DNA from: Paenibacillus kribbensis
GTDB taxonomy: Bacteria; Bacillota; Bacilli; Paenibacillales; Paenibacillaceae
NCBI RefSeq assembly: GCF_002240415.1
Contig: NZ_CP020028.1
Span: forward strand, 2,009,501 to 2,073,500
Length of the DNA: 64,000 nucleotides
Direction: 5' to 3'
Below, piece by piece: positions 1 through 8,925 of the stretch. Every line of letters starts with the position of its first letter. Position 1 is the first letter of the stretch. The translations under genes were made by a program, and so were the position numbers. The notes beneath the pieces were generated by a model that saw only the letters and a program-made list of their open reading frames with translations, had not been told where the DNA came from and did no database searches.

Positions 1-539
1 ATAGCTGGTGTTCGCTGAGCCAGCGTCCCGGCTATCTTCGAATTCGGGCTGGAGAATCGATACAAAGCCTGTTCCAGCATCACGTGCTGGCCATTCGGCA
101 AACGGATCATCATTTCCGGGCAGAAACAGCCCTGGAGTATCAGCCTGTAAGCTATTTGCAAATGGCGGGGCTTTTGCTGTATCTCAACGAAGAGGATTAT
201 TTATATGCGTATGTTAGCTATGAAGAGGGGCAAGGAAAAGTGCTGCGCATGATGCGGTGTGAAGCTAATTCATTTACATTAGTTCCGCGGGCGATTACGC
301 TTCAGGATGGTCTTCCTGTACATTTGGCTGTGGAAGTTCATGCATCCCAAGCGCAATTTTATTATGGAGTCGGAGACGAACCTGTCCGGACGCGACTTTT
401 TGAAATACAAGATATCAGCTTTTTATCCGGTGGATTTACAGGGAACTTTGTAGGTATTGCCGCCCATGATATGCAACAATTTCAAGGCAGCTACGCTGAT
501 TTCTCCCATTTCCTGTATCATGGAAAAGATCATCTCTAA
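1..539 (+). CDS. GH43 beta-xylosidase/arabinofuranosidase, C-terminal part (partial)
   Basis: The frame is open from base 3 to a TAA at 537-539, so the gene begins before the window. The visible residues match the C-terminal beta-sandwich domain of GH43 glycosidases: an SLSQRPGYLR-like opening, an AETALEYQP segment, MAGLLLYLNEEDY, and a closing GGFTGNFVGIAAHD motif before an aromatic end. The catalytic five-bladed propeller lies outside the window, so the substrate (xylan or arabinan side chains) is family inference. A hairpin terminator follows directly at 552-577. Confidence 0.8.
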   Translation, partial: SWCSLSQRPGYLRIRAGESIQSLFQHHVLAIRQTDHHFRAETALEYQPVSYLQMAGLLLYLNEEDYLYAYVSYEEGQGKVLRMMRCEANSFTLVPRAITLQDGLPVHLAVEVHASQAQFYYGVGDEPVRTRLFEIQDISFLSGGFTGNFVGIAAHDMQQFQGSYADFSHFLYHGKDHL

Positions 540-549
540 AGCTTACTTA

Positions 550-1473
550 TTAAAGCACCTGGTCGGTGCTTTTTTTGTTGCTTCCGAGTTTTTTTACGCT
601 GTATCCCCGCAAAATCTCCAAAAAAACGCTGGTCGCTTTGGTCTCAAATACCGCAGAAGGGGTCAGAAAAGAAAATTTCCGAATAACCGGGAGATCATGG
701 ATATTTAATATTTTTAATGTGCCTAAAGTGAGTTCCTTCTGAATGACCCATTGGGACAGAAGCGAAATCCCCAAGCCTGCTTCTACAGACTCCTTGATGA
801 TCTGTGTGCTGCCAAAATCCATCATATGAGAAGGGGAAAATTGAAACTGTGCAAACATCCTTTCAGCTGCTTCCCGGGTCCCAGAGCCTTCTTCGCGCAG
901 AATCCAGATCTCCTGTTGCAGCTCGCTCAAATCCACTTGAGGTTTGCCAGCCAAATGGTGATTTGGTGGAGCGACGATAACCATTTCATCATCAGCAAAT
1001 GATTCAATATACAAATGATCATGCTGAAATTCTCCTTCAATAATTCCTACATCCAGTTGATTGCGGATAGCCAGTCTTTCAATTTCTTGGGTGTTGCCAA
1101 TAGTAATGGAGGGCTGAATGAGCGGATATTGTACTCTCATTTTGCCAATCACATGCGGCAGCACGTACTCGCCATACGTGTAGCTTGCACCGATAGACAG
1201 GTTCCCTTGTGCTGTATTCATCAGCTCGTCCACCAAATACTGCATTCGGGCGTTCATGCGGATGATCTCCTGGGCATGATGATACACAATTTCACCTGCT
1301 TTGGTTAAGCGCACATATTTATTGCTCCGTTCCAAAAGCCGCGCTCCTACGGCTCGCTCCAGCGTTTGAATATATTGACTTACAGCAGGCTGAGTCATGT
1401 GCAATGCTTCAGCAGCTCGTGTGAAGTTTTGTTTGTCCACGACCATAACAAATACGATTAAAGATTGATCCAA
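550..1473 (-). CDS. LysR-family transcriptional regulator (YeiE/CysL-like)
   Basis: The 307-aa protein has a winged helix-turn-helix at residues 1-60 (NFTRAAEALHMTQPAVSQYI) and a LysR substrate-binding fold from about residue 90. The start is a TTG with GGAGG about 8 bases upstream. It is divergent from a YeiH-type exporter across about 115 bases. In Enterobacteriaceae the yeiE regulator is also next to yeiH and is linked to sulfite homeostasis. A role in sulfur or sulfite response that controls the neighbour is therefore likely, but it rests on context. Confidence 0.85.
   Translation of the reverse strand: MDQSLIVFVMVVDKQNFTRAAEALHMTQPAVSQYIQTLERAVGARLLERSNKYVRLTKAGEIVYHHAQEIIRMNARMQYLVDELMNTAQGNLSIGASYTYGEYVLPHVIGKMRVQYPLIQPSITIGNTQEIERLAIRNQLDVGIIEGEFQHDHLYIESFADDEMVIVAPPNHHLAGKPQVDLSELQQEIWILREEGSGTREAAERMFAQFQFSPSHMMDFGSTQIIKESVEAGLGISLLSQWVIQKELTLGTLKILNIHDLPVIRKFSFLTPSAVFETKATSVFLEILRGYSVKKLGSNKKSTDQVL
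552..577 (+). terminator. Intrinsic terminator between GH43 and lysR
   Basis: An 8-bp perfect stem, AAAGCACC with GGTGCTTT, has a 5-base loop and is followed by a T-run. It sits between two convergent genes, and the stop codon of the minus-strand LysR gene touches its left arm. Confidence 0.8.
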
Positions 1474-1590
1474 TGCTCATTCCTCCAAATCGATCATATC
1501 TATTTGCTTATTATAATTATAATAATGATTTATTTTCCTTATGGCAAAAATCGGACTAAGCTGGATACATACAGATTGGAGGGAGTCACC

Positions 1591-2616
1591 ATGAGCAGTC
1601 ATACAAAATACATCAAATTATCATCAAACAGAGGGCGATGGATTCAATGTGTACTAGGCATCGTGCTAACGATGATATTCGCATTGGCAGGCTACGCGCT
1701 GAACGAATTGCCGGGTTTTCATTATGTTGGCCCATTGGCTTGCGCCATGTTTCTTGCTGTCCTGTATCGGCAGTTGCAGGGGTATCCTGAAGCTGTACGC
1801 CCAGGGGTTGAGTTTTCGGCTAAAAAACTGCTGCGAGGAGCTATTGTGCTTTATGGGCTAAAGCTTAATATGGATGTTGTCATTCATCAGGGCCTGGGTT
1901 TACTTTTGCGTGATGTAGGCATTGTTATATTTTCTATCTTGTTTACGATTGGGCTGGCCAAACGTTTCAAGGCAGATGCTTCGCTGTCGCTTCTTCTTGG
2001 TATTGGAACGGGAGTTTGTGGTGCAGCAGCCATTGCGGCTGTTTCCCCCTTGCTGAAATCCAAAGACGAGGATACGGCCATTGGAGCTGGATTAATCGCT
2101 TTGGTTGGAACGGTATTTGCCATTTTGTTTACAGTGCTTCGTCCCTGGATTCCTTTGACGGATATACAGTACGGAATCTGGTCGGGAAGCAGTCTGCATG
2201 AAATTGCACATGTGGCCTTAGCTGCGGCGTCTGGCGGACAGGATGCTCTTGCGGTGGGCCTGTTGGCCAAACTGGGGCGTGTCTTTTTACTAATACCGCT
2301 CAGCTTTATTTTAATGTACTGGATGAAACGTACGGGGAAGCTCAGTTCCGAAGCAAAAGTAGAGTTCCCTTGGTTCCTCATTGGTTTTATCGCTACAAGT
2401 ATGCTGGGCAGCTATGTTTTTGGAAAATACATTATAGTACCTGCAAGACTAATGAACGGACTTTCCCAAGTTACTGCATTTATGCTAACGATGGCCATGG
2501 TAGGCATGGGGCTGAATGTAAGCTTTAAGGCTTTTCGGGAGAAAGCGCTGCTTCCCTTACTGGTACTATCTATCACTTCGATCATGCTTGTAGGTTTAAC
2601 CTATTTAACGGTGTGA
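1591..2616 (+). CDS. YeiH/UPF0324-family putative sulfate exporter
   Basis: This is a 341-aa integral membrane protein with about ten hydrophobic segments. The hallmark stretches of the UPF0324 (PSE) family are visible: an N-terminal GPLACAMFLAVLYR helix, LLRGAIVLYGLKL, GIGTGVCGAAAIAA and a C-terminal MAMVGMGLNVSF. The start at ATG 1591 is chosen because GGAGGG lies 7 bases upstream; an upstream in-frame extension to 1465 has no ribosome binding site. Export of sulfate or sulfite is a family-level suggestion, supported by the divergent LysR gene. Confidence 0.85.
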   Translation: MSSHTKYIKLSSNRGRWIQCVLGIVLTMIFALAGYALNELPGFHYVGPLACAMFLAVLYRQLQGYPEAVRPGVEFSAKKLLRGAIVLYGLKLNMDVVIHQGLGLLLRDVGIVIFSILFTIGLAKRFKADASLSLLLGIGTGVCGAAAIAAVSPLLKSKDEDTAIGAGLIALVGTVFAILFTVLRPWIPLTDIQYGIWSGSSLHEIAHVALAAASGGQDALAVGLLAKLGRVFLLIPLSFILMYWMKRTGKLSSEAKVEFPWFLIGFIATSMLGSYVFGKYIIVPARLMNGLSQVTAFMLTMAMVGMGLNVSFKAFREKALLPLLVLSITSIMLVGLTYLTV

Positions 2617-2676
2617 ATAAGAGAGAAAATATTCATTCGTATGTGCTGAAAAAAGTCAGTATAAACACCTGAAAGA

Positions 2677-2717
2677 ACTCTGCTTGCTGTAAAGCTGGCA
2701 GAATTTTTTTTGTACAG
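2677..2717 (+). terminator. Terminator after the YeiH gene
   Basis: A TCTGC...GCAGA hairpin with an inner GCT/AGC stem is followed by eight T residues. Confidence 0.65.
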
Positions 2718-2851
2718 TGAGTGAGGAAGTTTTAAATATATGCTAAACTAATCGTAACTTTTACATATGGTTCGCGTCTATCAAAATAAAAGGTTTTGAG
2801 ATCATAGATTCCAATATGATAAGCGAAAATTTAGAGAATGGTAGGGTACAT

Positions 2852-4402
2852 ATGAAGAACATTCGTTGGTTTGCTTTTCTGTTTTTATTTTTACTCCTAT
2901 TTCCAGAAGAAAGCCACGCTGCATCTTCAAGCTCACATATTCAGTTGGACGGTAAAGATATAAGTGCTGCAGAGGGAGTTCAGATTCAGGAAGTAAAGGG
3001 TAATGTGCTGGTCCCACTTCGTCTCATTGTGGAGGAATTAGGTTATAAGGTCAACTGGGAGCCCAGGACAAGCACTGTAACTATACAGAATCAAAATAAG
3101 AATCAGAATCTCAGTCTTCAGGTCAATAATCCCATTGCTACTGTTAACGGACGACAAATGGGATTAGCAGTAGCTCCATTGCTTACAGGAGGTACGACCT
3201 ATGTTCCGATTCGCTTTGTGTCTGAACAGACGGGAATTGATGTGAACTGGAACAGCAAGCTTAAAACAGTGATCCTGACTACTCCAGCTACCTCAAACGG
3301 AAATAGCGAGTCTACCCGCGGCAGCTCTGTCACTCAGACTGCTACGAATGCAGAGGAGAGTGCACGTGCGGCTATCAGCCAAATTAGCTTCACTAATCAT
3401 CAGCTAACCATTGCGGTGAATGGAAAAGTAACCCCCAAAGTAACTACGTTAACTAACGCAGATCGTATTGTGGTAGATATTCCTGATTCAAAGCTCTCTG
3501 ATGATTTTCTATCATCGCAACCTTTGGATAGAGGCGGACAAGGGGCTTTCCCAGTCACCGATGATCCGGACGTGTCACAGGTCAGATACTCTATCTTTAG
3601 TACAAATCCCGCTTCAGTACGCATTGTGGTAGATCTGAATAGCAGCACATCTTATCATGTACAAAATGCGGATGACGGTAAGGTTGTTATAGCATTGGAT
3701 CAGAAAACAGAGGAGGCGATACCTGCCGGGCCAGATACACCTATTACAGCAGCTGAGCCTTCGATTGCTTCCGACGGACATGCGCAGGGGATTGACGTTT
3801 CCCACTACAATGGCAATATTGATTGGCAGCAAGTGGCGGCGGCAGGCAAGACTTTCGCTTTCATTAAAGCAACGGAAGGGACCAAATATCAAGATAGTCA
3901 ATTTTTAGCGAATGTCCAGGGGGCCAGAGATGCCAACATATTGGTTGGTGCTTACCACTTTTTGAACGCGACTACTGCGGATGGGGCTCGTCAGGAAGCT
4001 GCTAATTTTGCCAGGGCTATAGATTCAGCAGGAGGTAGGCTGGATCTGCCTCCTGTGCTTGATTATGAAAATAATCCCAAAAATCTTACTCCCGCACAAA
4101 TTAGTGAAGTGGCTCATGCTTTTTTGGATGAAATGGAGAAGCTTACCGGGCGTCAGCCGATCGTATACACAGGCAATGTGTTTGCCTCCAAGTTTGACCC
4201 TACATTTTCTATGTATAAACTTTGGGTAGCCAGATACAGCACTACGCAAAAGCCGACGGCAGTTCCAGCCTGGAACAGCTGGTGGGCTTGGCAATACAGC
4301 AGCACTGGAAGTGTCCCGGGTATTAATGGCGCAGTGGATTTGGATGAATATAACGGAACGATCGATGAATTGCGTTCTTCACTGGCGGCAGAGCTTGAAT
4401 AA
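2852..4402 (+). CDS. Secreted GH25 muramidase with copper-amine-oxidase-N and AMIN domains
   Basis: The 516-aa protein has a signal peptide (residues 1-24, ending SHAA). A copper amine oxidase N-terminal-like domain follows (about 28-145; VPLRLIVEELGYKVNW and VPIRFVSEQTGIDVNW repeats), then an AMIN domain (about 175-285; RIVVDIPDSKL, VRIVVDL). A GH25 lysozyme domain ends the protein (about 310-516), opening with AQGIDVSHYNGNIDW and carrying the catalytic-type acidic cluster VLDYENNP. It should act outside the cell: the first two domains bind the wall and the GH25 domain cuts the MurNAc-GlcNAc bond. The GH25 part closely resembles the prophage lysin at 36.5 kb. ATG 2852 is preferred over 2816 because the signal peptide starts there. 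Confidence 0.9.
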   Translation: MKNIRWFAFLFLFLLLFPEESHAASSSSHIQLDGKDISAAEGVQIQEVKGNVLVPLRLIVEELGYKVNWEPRTSTVTIQNQNKNQNLSLQVNNPIATVNGRQMGLAVAPLLTGGTTYVPIRFVSEQTGIDVNWNSKLKTVILTTPATSNGNSESTRGSSVTQTATNAEESARAAISQISFTNHQLTIAVNGKVTPKVTTLTNADRIVVDIPDSKLSDDFLSSQPLDRGGQGAFPVTDDPDVSQVRYSIFSTNPASVRIVVDLNSSTSYHVQNADDGKVVIALDQKTEEAIPAGPDTPITAAEPSIASDGHAQGIDVSHYNGNIDWQQVAAAGKTFAFIKATEGTKYQDSQFLANVQGARDANILVGAYHFLNATTADGARQEAANFARAIDSAGGRLDLPPVLDYENNPKNLTPAQISEVAHAFLDEMEKLTGRQPIVYTGNVFASKFDPTFSMYKLWVARYSTTQKPTAVPAWNSWWAWQYSSTGSVPGINGAVDLDEYNGTIDELRSSLAAELE

Positions 4403-4418
4403 CAGGATACATCACGAT

Positions 4419-4457
4419 AAATCCTCGCTTATCCGGATAGGATACGCGAGGATTTGT
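4419..4457 (+). terminator. Terminator after the GH25 gene
   Basis: A 10-bp perfect stem, AAATCCTCGC with GCGAGGATTT, with a 17-base loop. Confidence 0.7.
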
Positions 4458-4470
4458 GTTGTCTGATCAT

Positions 4471-4737
4471 TTAGTGGGGCATAATCCATACGATTTCGCA
4501 GATACGGACAAAGAATTTCTTTCCATGTACATCCAAAACGACATGGTCAGGTTTACAATCCACTACGCATCCCTCAATCCTGCCGCGTGTGGTCTCAAGC
4601 ACAACATAACTGCCGATCGCGGATCTCAATGCTTCAACTACACATGGGTCTACAGGGTATACCACCACATGGTGAGGGGTAAGGTGATGGGGAAAAGGTT
4701 GATTGGTGCTGTAACTGAACGCTTGATTCGAATTCAA
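4471..4737 (-). CDS. DUF2642 (YuzF-like) small protein, probably spore-associated
   Basis: The 88-aa protein has the DUF2642 core: an AIGSYVVLETTRGRIEGCVVD strand pair, then HVVLDVHGKKFFVRICEIVWIMP, an SM-like small beta barrel. The start is uncertain. GTG 4746 overlaps the AAGGAG motif, so TTG 4737, eight bases downstream of it, is preferred. The family occurs in endospore formers, often near coat genes, and here it sits beside a YjcZ peptide, a second SM-like protein and a cupin. The molecular role is unknown. Confidence 0.75.
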   Translation of the reverse strand: MNSNQAFSYSTNQPFPHHLTPHHVVVYPVDPCVVEALRSAIGSYVVLETTRGRIEGCVVDCKPDHVVLDVHGKKFFVRICEIVWIMPH

Positions 4738-4906
4738 TTGCTTCACTCCTTAAGATTAGTTATGATATCGTATGCTCCTGCCCAGAAAGGGTGTAGGCTA
4801 ATGCCTATCAAACGGAAAGATTCATAACATTGCCAAAAAGCCCGCTCCATAGGGAAATTCAATACATAAGATATGTTGTACCTTGAATTAAAGGAGGAAC
4901 TTATCC

Positions 4907-5026
4907 ATGAGTGAATGTGAAAGAGGTTATGGCGGCGGAGGATACCCAGGTGTTTGGACATCAACAGGCGCTATTCTGGTATTGTTCATTCTTCTGGTCA
5001 TCATCACCAAGTCTTTATGGGTCTAA
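4907..5026 (+). CDS. YjcZ-family sporulation peptide
   Basis: This 39-aa peptide starts at ATG 4907, with AAGGAGG 9 bases upstream. It has a Gly/Tyr-rich head (ERGYGGGGYPG) and one hydrophobic C-terminal helix (ILVLFILLVIITKSLWV), the layout of YjcZ/YrpD-type sporulation peptides of Bacillales. It is flanked by a promoter-sized gap and a terminator, so it is probably monocistronic. Confidence 0.8.
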   Translation: MSECERGYGGGGYPGVWTSTGAILVLFILLVIITKSLWV

Positions 5027-5041
5027 TTTGAAATGAGCAGG

Positions 5042-5080
5042 TTAAACCCCTCATCGGTATATAATCGGTGAGGGGTTTAA
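5042..5080 (+). terminator. Terminator after the YjcZ-like gene
   Basis: A long hairpin pairs TTAAACCCCTCATCG with CGGTGAGGGGTTTAA. The short AT-rich tail makes it work best on the plus strand. Confidence 0.75.
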
Positions 5081-5221
5081 TCATTTTAGAATAAGCTGGA
5101 TGGTTTATACGATAAAGCACCTCAAATCGCAGCGTACAAGCCCTAACACAATGTGCCGGGCTGGACAGCTGTCATATGAGGTGCTTGACATGTGCATACA
5201 GGGTATGACACGGATCAAGGA

Positions 5222-5452
5222 TTAAATTAATGCAATTGCAAGCAAGGTGAACAGGCTCAATGTTAAGATTTGCTCATTAACTCCCCAGTAAGGATAATAG
5301 CCGGATGTTCGTACACAACCTTTTGACTCGGGTTTTAAGTACACATTATAACGATCGACATCCATAATAGTTCCTACATACTGTTTTCCGTCCATTGTTA
5401 GAATACGCACCTTTTGGTTCATACATCTCATGCAGTTGTAATAAGCGTCCAT
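5222..5452 (-). CDS. Small SM-like protein, probable spore-associated hypothetical
   Basis: The 76-aa protein starts at an ATG preceded by GAGGGGGTGATGG. Residues 12-45 (KVRILTMDGKQYVGTIMDVD) look like a short SM/Lsm-type beta barrel, similar in style to the DUF2642 protein nearby. The C-terminus is a hydrophobic helix (LTLSLFTLLAIALI). Two CxxC-like Cys pairs occur at the N-terminus (CMRCM). I do not recognise a named family. Confidence 0.6.
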   Translation of the reverse strand: MDAYYNCMRCMNQKVRILTMDGKQYVGTIMDVDRYNVYLKPESKGCVRTSGYYPYWGVNEQILTLSLFTLLAIALI

Positions 5453-5565
5453 TCCATCACCCCCTCTTGTACATTCGCATTGTATGAGCGGAAGGATCGA
5501 ATGGTAACGGCGAACATACAGGAAATGGGGCTTCCCTGGAGCTTAGGCTTTGGACAGAGCCAAGT

Positions 5566-6231
5566 CTAATTTTGATAGGGATTAAAGGAAAAACCGGGGT
5601 ATCCGCTTGTATATGCGTAGCTTCTTTCGGGGGTGGGTTGATGATGTGCCACAGTATCGGCAAGTCTCACATGTATGCCCGGTTTTTGAAGCGGCTGCTG
5701 CTTGCAATCCTTGGGAGGGCCGATGAGGACGGGCTTTTTAATAGGGCTGAGCGCATCTTGAATTTTATTCTCATTCAGGCAGTACGTATGAGCCAGGATA
5801 TTACTTGGCGTTAGCCGCAAGACGTCGGAGCCAAGAATGAATTCAGGGATGGGGGCATTAAAAATGGTTAGCAAATGAGTGTTGTCCACCGTAGCAACGA
5901 GATAATGCCACCATCCCTGAGGGACGTTAGCCACCTGACCAGGTGTAATCGGGAAATGTCGCAACTCGCTGGTAAACGGATTAATCAGCGAGACCGTTAC
6001 TGCTCCAGTGACGCAGTATACCAATTCTGTAGCATTTTGATGGTAATGGGGCTCTATCACATTTGCCGTACTGAGACGGATCTCTAGCAACGATACATTG
6101 GCCAACGTATTCAGTTGCTGGATCGAAAGCTCGCTAATTGAGTTTTGAGCATCCTTTTGAAACAAGATATTATCGCTTAAATCATAGGTAAATTGTACGG
6201 AGGGAGAGGTGTAATCCACATATGAATTCAC
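5566..6231 (-). CDS. Cupin-domain protein, oxalate-decarboxylase-like
   Basis: The 221-aa protein has one cupin barrel over about residues 30-150. The metal-site motif is visible as EPHYHQNATELVYCVTGAV followed by PGQVANVPQGWWHYL, with the expected His-His-Glu plus a distal His. The last 60 residues are Pro/Gln/Tyr-rich, which is common in coat-associated cupins. The start is a GTG with AGGA upstream. In this run of spore-type genes a spore-coat role is plausible, but no enzyme activity can be assigned. Confidence 0.7.
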   Translation of the reverse strand: MNSYVDYTSPSVQFTYDLSDNILFQKDAQNSISELSIQQLNTLANVSLLEIRLSTANVIEPHYHQNATELVYCVTGAVTVSLINPFTSELRHFPITPGQVANVPQGWWHYLVATVDNTHLLTIFNAPIPEFILGSDVLRLTPSNILAHTYCLNENKIQDALSPIKKPVLIGPPKDCKQQPLQKPGIHVRLADTVAHHQPTPERSYAYTSGYPGFSFNPYQN

Positions 6232-6665
6232 GTGGGGTTTCCTGCCTTTCTGTTATTCCAAATTTGATGACTGTACGCTACCCTATGTATTCGCCTATGC
6301 ATGTGTGCATGGACAGGTTTGCGCATTCCCGGCGAGTGGAGACGAAAAATAGCGAAAAAAGTCACGTATTCAAGTGTGGTCAGAACGGGACACATTGTCT
6401 CTATTACGCGTCAGCCCTTTAGAACTGGCGTTTATTGGCTGGTGTAGTCTTAGGACCAGAGCCGGATGATACGTAATTGCGGCTTGTGGTATACTGCAAC
6501 GGACATATGAAAGAAGCTTTGTCCGATTCCATATGTAGCAACGCGTCTTTCCGCAGCTAGGCAATAAGCTATGGCAAAAGAAACATCATCGGATAAACGC
6601 CCCTGAGTTGTACAGGCCGGAATGGTTGTACCGGACAGAACATGAAAGAGGAGGTTGTCTGGAAT
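6232..6665. other. 434-bp intergenic region, divergent promoters
   Basis: No convincing gene is seen. It separates the minus-strand cupin gene from the plus-strand SleB-like gene and should hold both promoters. An inverted ACATATG...CATATGT pair lies around 6504-6534, just after a TATACT hexamer at 6491-6496. No known regulator site is recognised. Confidence 0.5.
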
Positions 6666-7319
6666 ATGAAAAAACGATCTATTCTAATCTTGTCCTGCGC
6701 GTGTCTGCTGGGTACTGTCTTATCAGTGGCACCGGAGCAAGCACAAGCGCAAGCATCGGCGTTGAAGAAGGGGGTTCAGAGCGTTCGGGTGCTGGAGCTT
6801 CAGCAGCAGCTGCATTCGCTCGGTTATTTCAAGGCCGGTTTTACTGGGTACTATGGTTCTCTGACCAGTAAAGCAGTAGCCCGTTTTCAACGAGACAATG
6901 GTCTAACGCCTGATGGTGTAGCCGGAGCGGCTACACGAGCCAAGCTGGATTCCTTCGGCAAGGTGCGCTTAACCGCTTTGGAACAGTTGGCCCGTATCAT
7001 TTATTCGGAGGCACGCGGAGAATCATTTGAAGGACAGGTGGCTGTTGGCGCTGTCGTATTAAACCGTGTACAGTCCAGTGAATTCCCAAGCTCCATTCCG
7101 GACGTTATTTTGCAGCCGGGTCAGTTCACCGCTGTACAGGATGGTCAATACCGCCTCAAGCCAAACCAGACCGCATACCGTGCGGCAAGACAAGCACTGA
7201 ATGGTGCTGATCCGACGAATGGGTCCTTGTACTATTACAATCCGGCCATTGCCACAGCCAAATGGAGTAAAAGCCGTCCGGCTGTCATTTCGCTTGGCAG
7301 GCATACGTTTACGAATTAA
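6666..7319 (+). CDS. sleB: SleB/CwlJ-like spore cortex-lytic hydrolase
   Basis: The 217-aa exported protein has a signal peptide (to about residue 30, AQAQA), a PG_binding_1 domain (about 35-95; VRVLELQQQLHSLGYF through GVAGAATRAKL) and a hydrolase_2 catalytic domain (about 105-217; LARIIYSEARGESFEGQVAVGAVVLNRV). The glutamate in SEARGE is the lytic-transglycosylase catalytic acid of SleB/CwlJ. It would degrade muramic-lactam cortex peptidoglycan during germination. No ypeB gene follows, unlike in B. subtilis, so this may be a paralogue rather than the true sleB. Confidence 0.8.
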   Translation: MKKRSILILSCACLLGTVLSVAPEQAQAQASALKKGVQSVRVLELQQQLHSLGYFKAGFTGYYGSLTSKAVARFQRDNGLTPDGVAGAATRAKLDSFGKVRLTALEQLARIIYSEARGESFEGQVAVGAVVLNRVQSSEFPSSIPDVILQPGQFTAVQDGQYRLKPNQTAYRAARQALNGADPTNGSLYYYNPAIATAKWSKSRPAVISLGRHTFTN

Positions 7320-7348
7320 TTCAATGTAAGATAATAATTTGTTCTCCG

Positions 7349-7387
7349 CCACTGCTCTGGTAGTCAGAAGTAGTGGTGTTTTTTTGT
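7349..7387 (+). terminator. Terminator after the SleB-like gene
   Basis: A CCACT...AGTGG hairpin is followed by a GTTTTTTTG tail. Confidence 0.55.
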
Positions 7388-7519
7388 ATATTCACAAATT
7401 TGTAAACAATTAGTGGTGATTTTTTAAGATTAATATTAATAAATCTACATATTTTTCCGATATTCTTATAGTCCCATATTCTTATGGGGAAAAATTGAAA
7501 TTAAAGGAGTATTGCTGAA

Positions 7520-7870
7520 ATGAGTCAACATCCTTACAACATTGAAGTGAATCAAGCTATGAAAACGGTACATATGGCGGTGAATGGAGTTTTTAGCCAA
7601 GAGGAGTATGACAGTTTCGTAAGAGATTATGTAGCCAAAACTTCGAGCATTCAGGCATCCGTGTTTACCCTTACGGTAGATTGCACCCAAATGGAACTGC
7701 TGGGCCCGGAAGAAGTAGAGAAATTGAAGGGCTCTTTTGTGCGTTATAAAGAAACCGGATTTGCCAAAGTAGTTTTTCACATCAGCCTCCAGCAAACAAT
7801 TATTAAAATGCAGCTCGGTCGTGTAGCACGTGAAGCGGGATTAAACAACGTTGATATTGTTGTAAAATAA
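7520..7870 (+). CDS. Small STAS-like hypothetical protein
   Basis: The 116-aa soluble protein has an AAAGGAG site 12 bases ahead of its ATG. The alternating pattern (KTVHMAVNGVFSQEEYDSFVRDY, VFTLTVDCTQMELL, FAKVVFHIS) suggests a SpoIIAA/STAS-type alpha/beta fold, but this is only a resemblance. Its stop TAA overlaps the ATG of the next gene (TAATG), so the two are translationally coupled. It probably serves the ketosynthase, perhaps as a partner protein. Confidence 0.65.
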   Translation: MSQHPYNIEVNQAMKTVHMAVNGVFSQEEYDSFVRDYVAKTSSIQASVFTLTVDCTQMELLGPEEVEKLKGSFVRYKETGFAKVVFHISLQQTIIKMQLGRVAREAGLNNVDIVVK

Positions 7871-8889
7871 TGCTCAAAGGTGAGTGCAAGGGGGAACTGC
7901 TGGTGAGCCATATTAAGATGAAAGCATTGGGTGTTTATCATCCGTCCCATTCACTGGATAACGAATATTACATTCGCCATTTTGACGAGCAAGGCAAAGA
8001 TATTCGACGCTTCATGGAGCATATGGGCAGAAAAAATCGTTATATCATTGAGCATCCGGATGAGAACGGTCTGACGATGGGAATTGCAGCCGCACAAAAA
8101 GCGCTGGAACAAGCCGGTATGACAGGTCGTGACGTGGATATGATCGTGTTTTCCACACAAGTTCCTGAGTCGCTGTTCCCGATGAATGCGCTGTTTGTTC
8201 ACCGAGCGATTGGGGCCAGGCATGACGTAGCCGTGATGGATTCGAATGCAAATTGTGCAGGGATGACAGTAGCGGTTGATCAAGCTAGCCGATCGATGCT
8301 GTCCAATCCTGGTGTGCGGACAGCGCTTATTATTGGTTCGGATTATAACTCGCTCATTTCCGGTCCCGAGGATGAAATTACTTATGCGAATTATGGAGAT
8401 GCAGCGTGTGCGGCTATTTTGGAGCGAACAGAAGAGGACACCGGCTTTATAGATTCCATGTATTATACGGACCCGATCAATATAGATAAAATTTTATATC
8501 CGGCTCAGGGACTAGCGGCAACACTTCAAAGGAATACACCCGGAAAATATATTCAGTGGCTTCCGTTTGATGCCAATATGGCATTGCCCCCAACATATGA
8601 TCTGCTTGAACGTATTTTAAAGAAGAATGGACTGGCACCTCAGGATGTACGGGCTTACTGTCTATCTCAGTTTTCGTTGGCAAATGTGTTGAAGATCCAG
8701 GACCATTTGCAGCTGGAGGACGCCCAAATGATCTATGTGGGTGATCGCTATGGCTACACGGGTACCAGCAGCCCGTTCATTGCCTTGTATGAAGGGATTG
8801 AATCCGGCCGTATCCGTCGTGGTGATTACGTGCTGTTCTGGACGATTGGAGCCGGATATCAACTGGTTGCTATGCTGTTTAAATATTAA
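7870..8889 (+). CDS. 3-oxoacyl-ACP synthase III-like (FabH family), atypical active site
   Basis: The 339-aa thiolase-fold protein has the catalytic cysteine in MDSNANCAGM (about residue 128) and the family glycines at the C-terminus. The other two canonical FabH residues look replaced. Where FabH has a PHQAN motif this protein reads LSQFSLAN, and where FabH has GNTS it reads GYTG. It may therefore be an acyl transferase or a diverged ketosynthase rather than the housekeeping initiator. ATG 7870 overlaps the previous stop; GTG 7903, with GGGGG upstream, is an alternative start. Confidence 0.75.
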   Translation: MLKGECKGELLVSHIKMKALGVYHPSHSLDNEYYIRHFDEQGKDIRRFMEHMGRKNRYIIEHPDENGLTMGIAAAQKALEQAGMTGRDVDMIVFSTQVPESLFPMNALFVHRAIGARHDVAVMDSNANCAGMTVAVDQASRSMLSNPGVRTALIIGSDYNSLISGPEDEITYANYGDAACAAILERTEEDTGFIDSMYYTDPINIDKILYPAQGLAATLQRNTPGKYIQWLPFDANMALPPTYDLLERILKKNGLAPQDVRAYCLSQFSLANVLKIQDHLQLEDAQMIYVGDRYGYTGTSSPFIALYEGIESGRIRRGDYVLFWTIGAGYQLVAMLFKY

Positions 8890-8897
8890 GACTACGA

Positions 8898-8925
8898 AAG
8901 ATCTTGCGGCCGCAAGGTCTTTTTT
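8898..8925 (+). terminator. Terminator after the KAS III-like gene
   Basis: The hairpin AGA-CTTGC-GGCC-GCAAG-GTCT is followed by six T residues. Confidence 0.75.
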
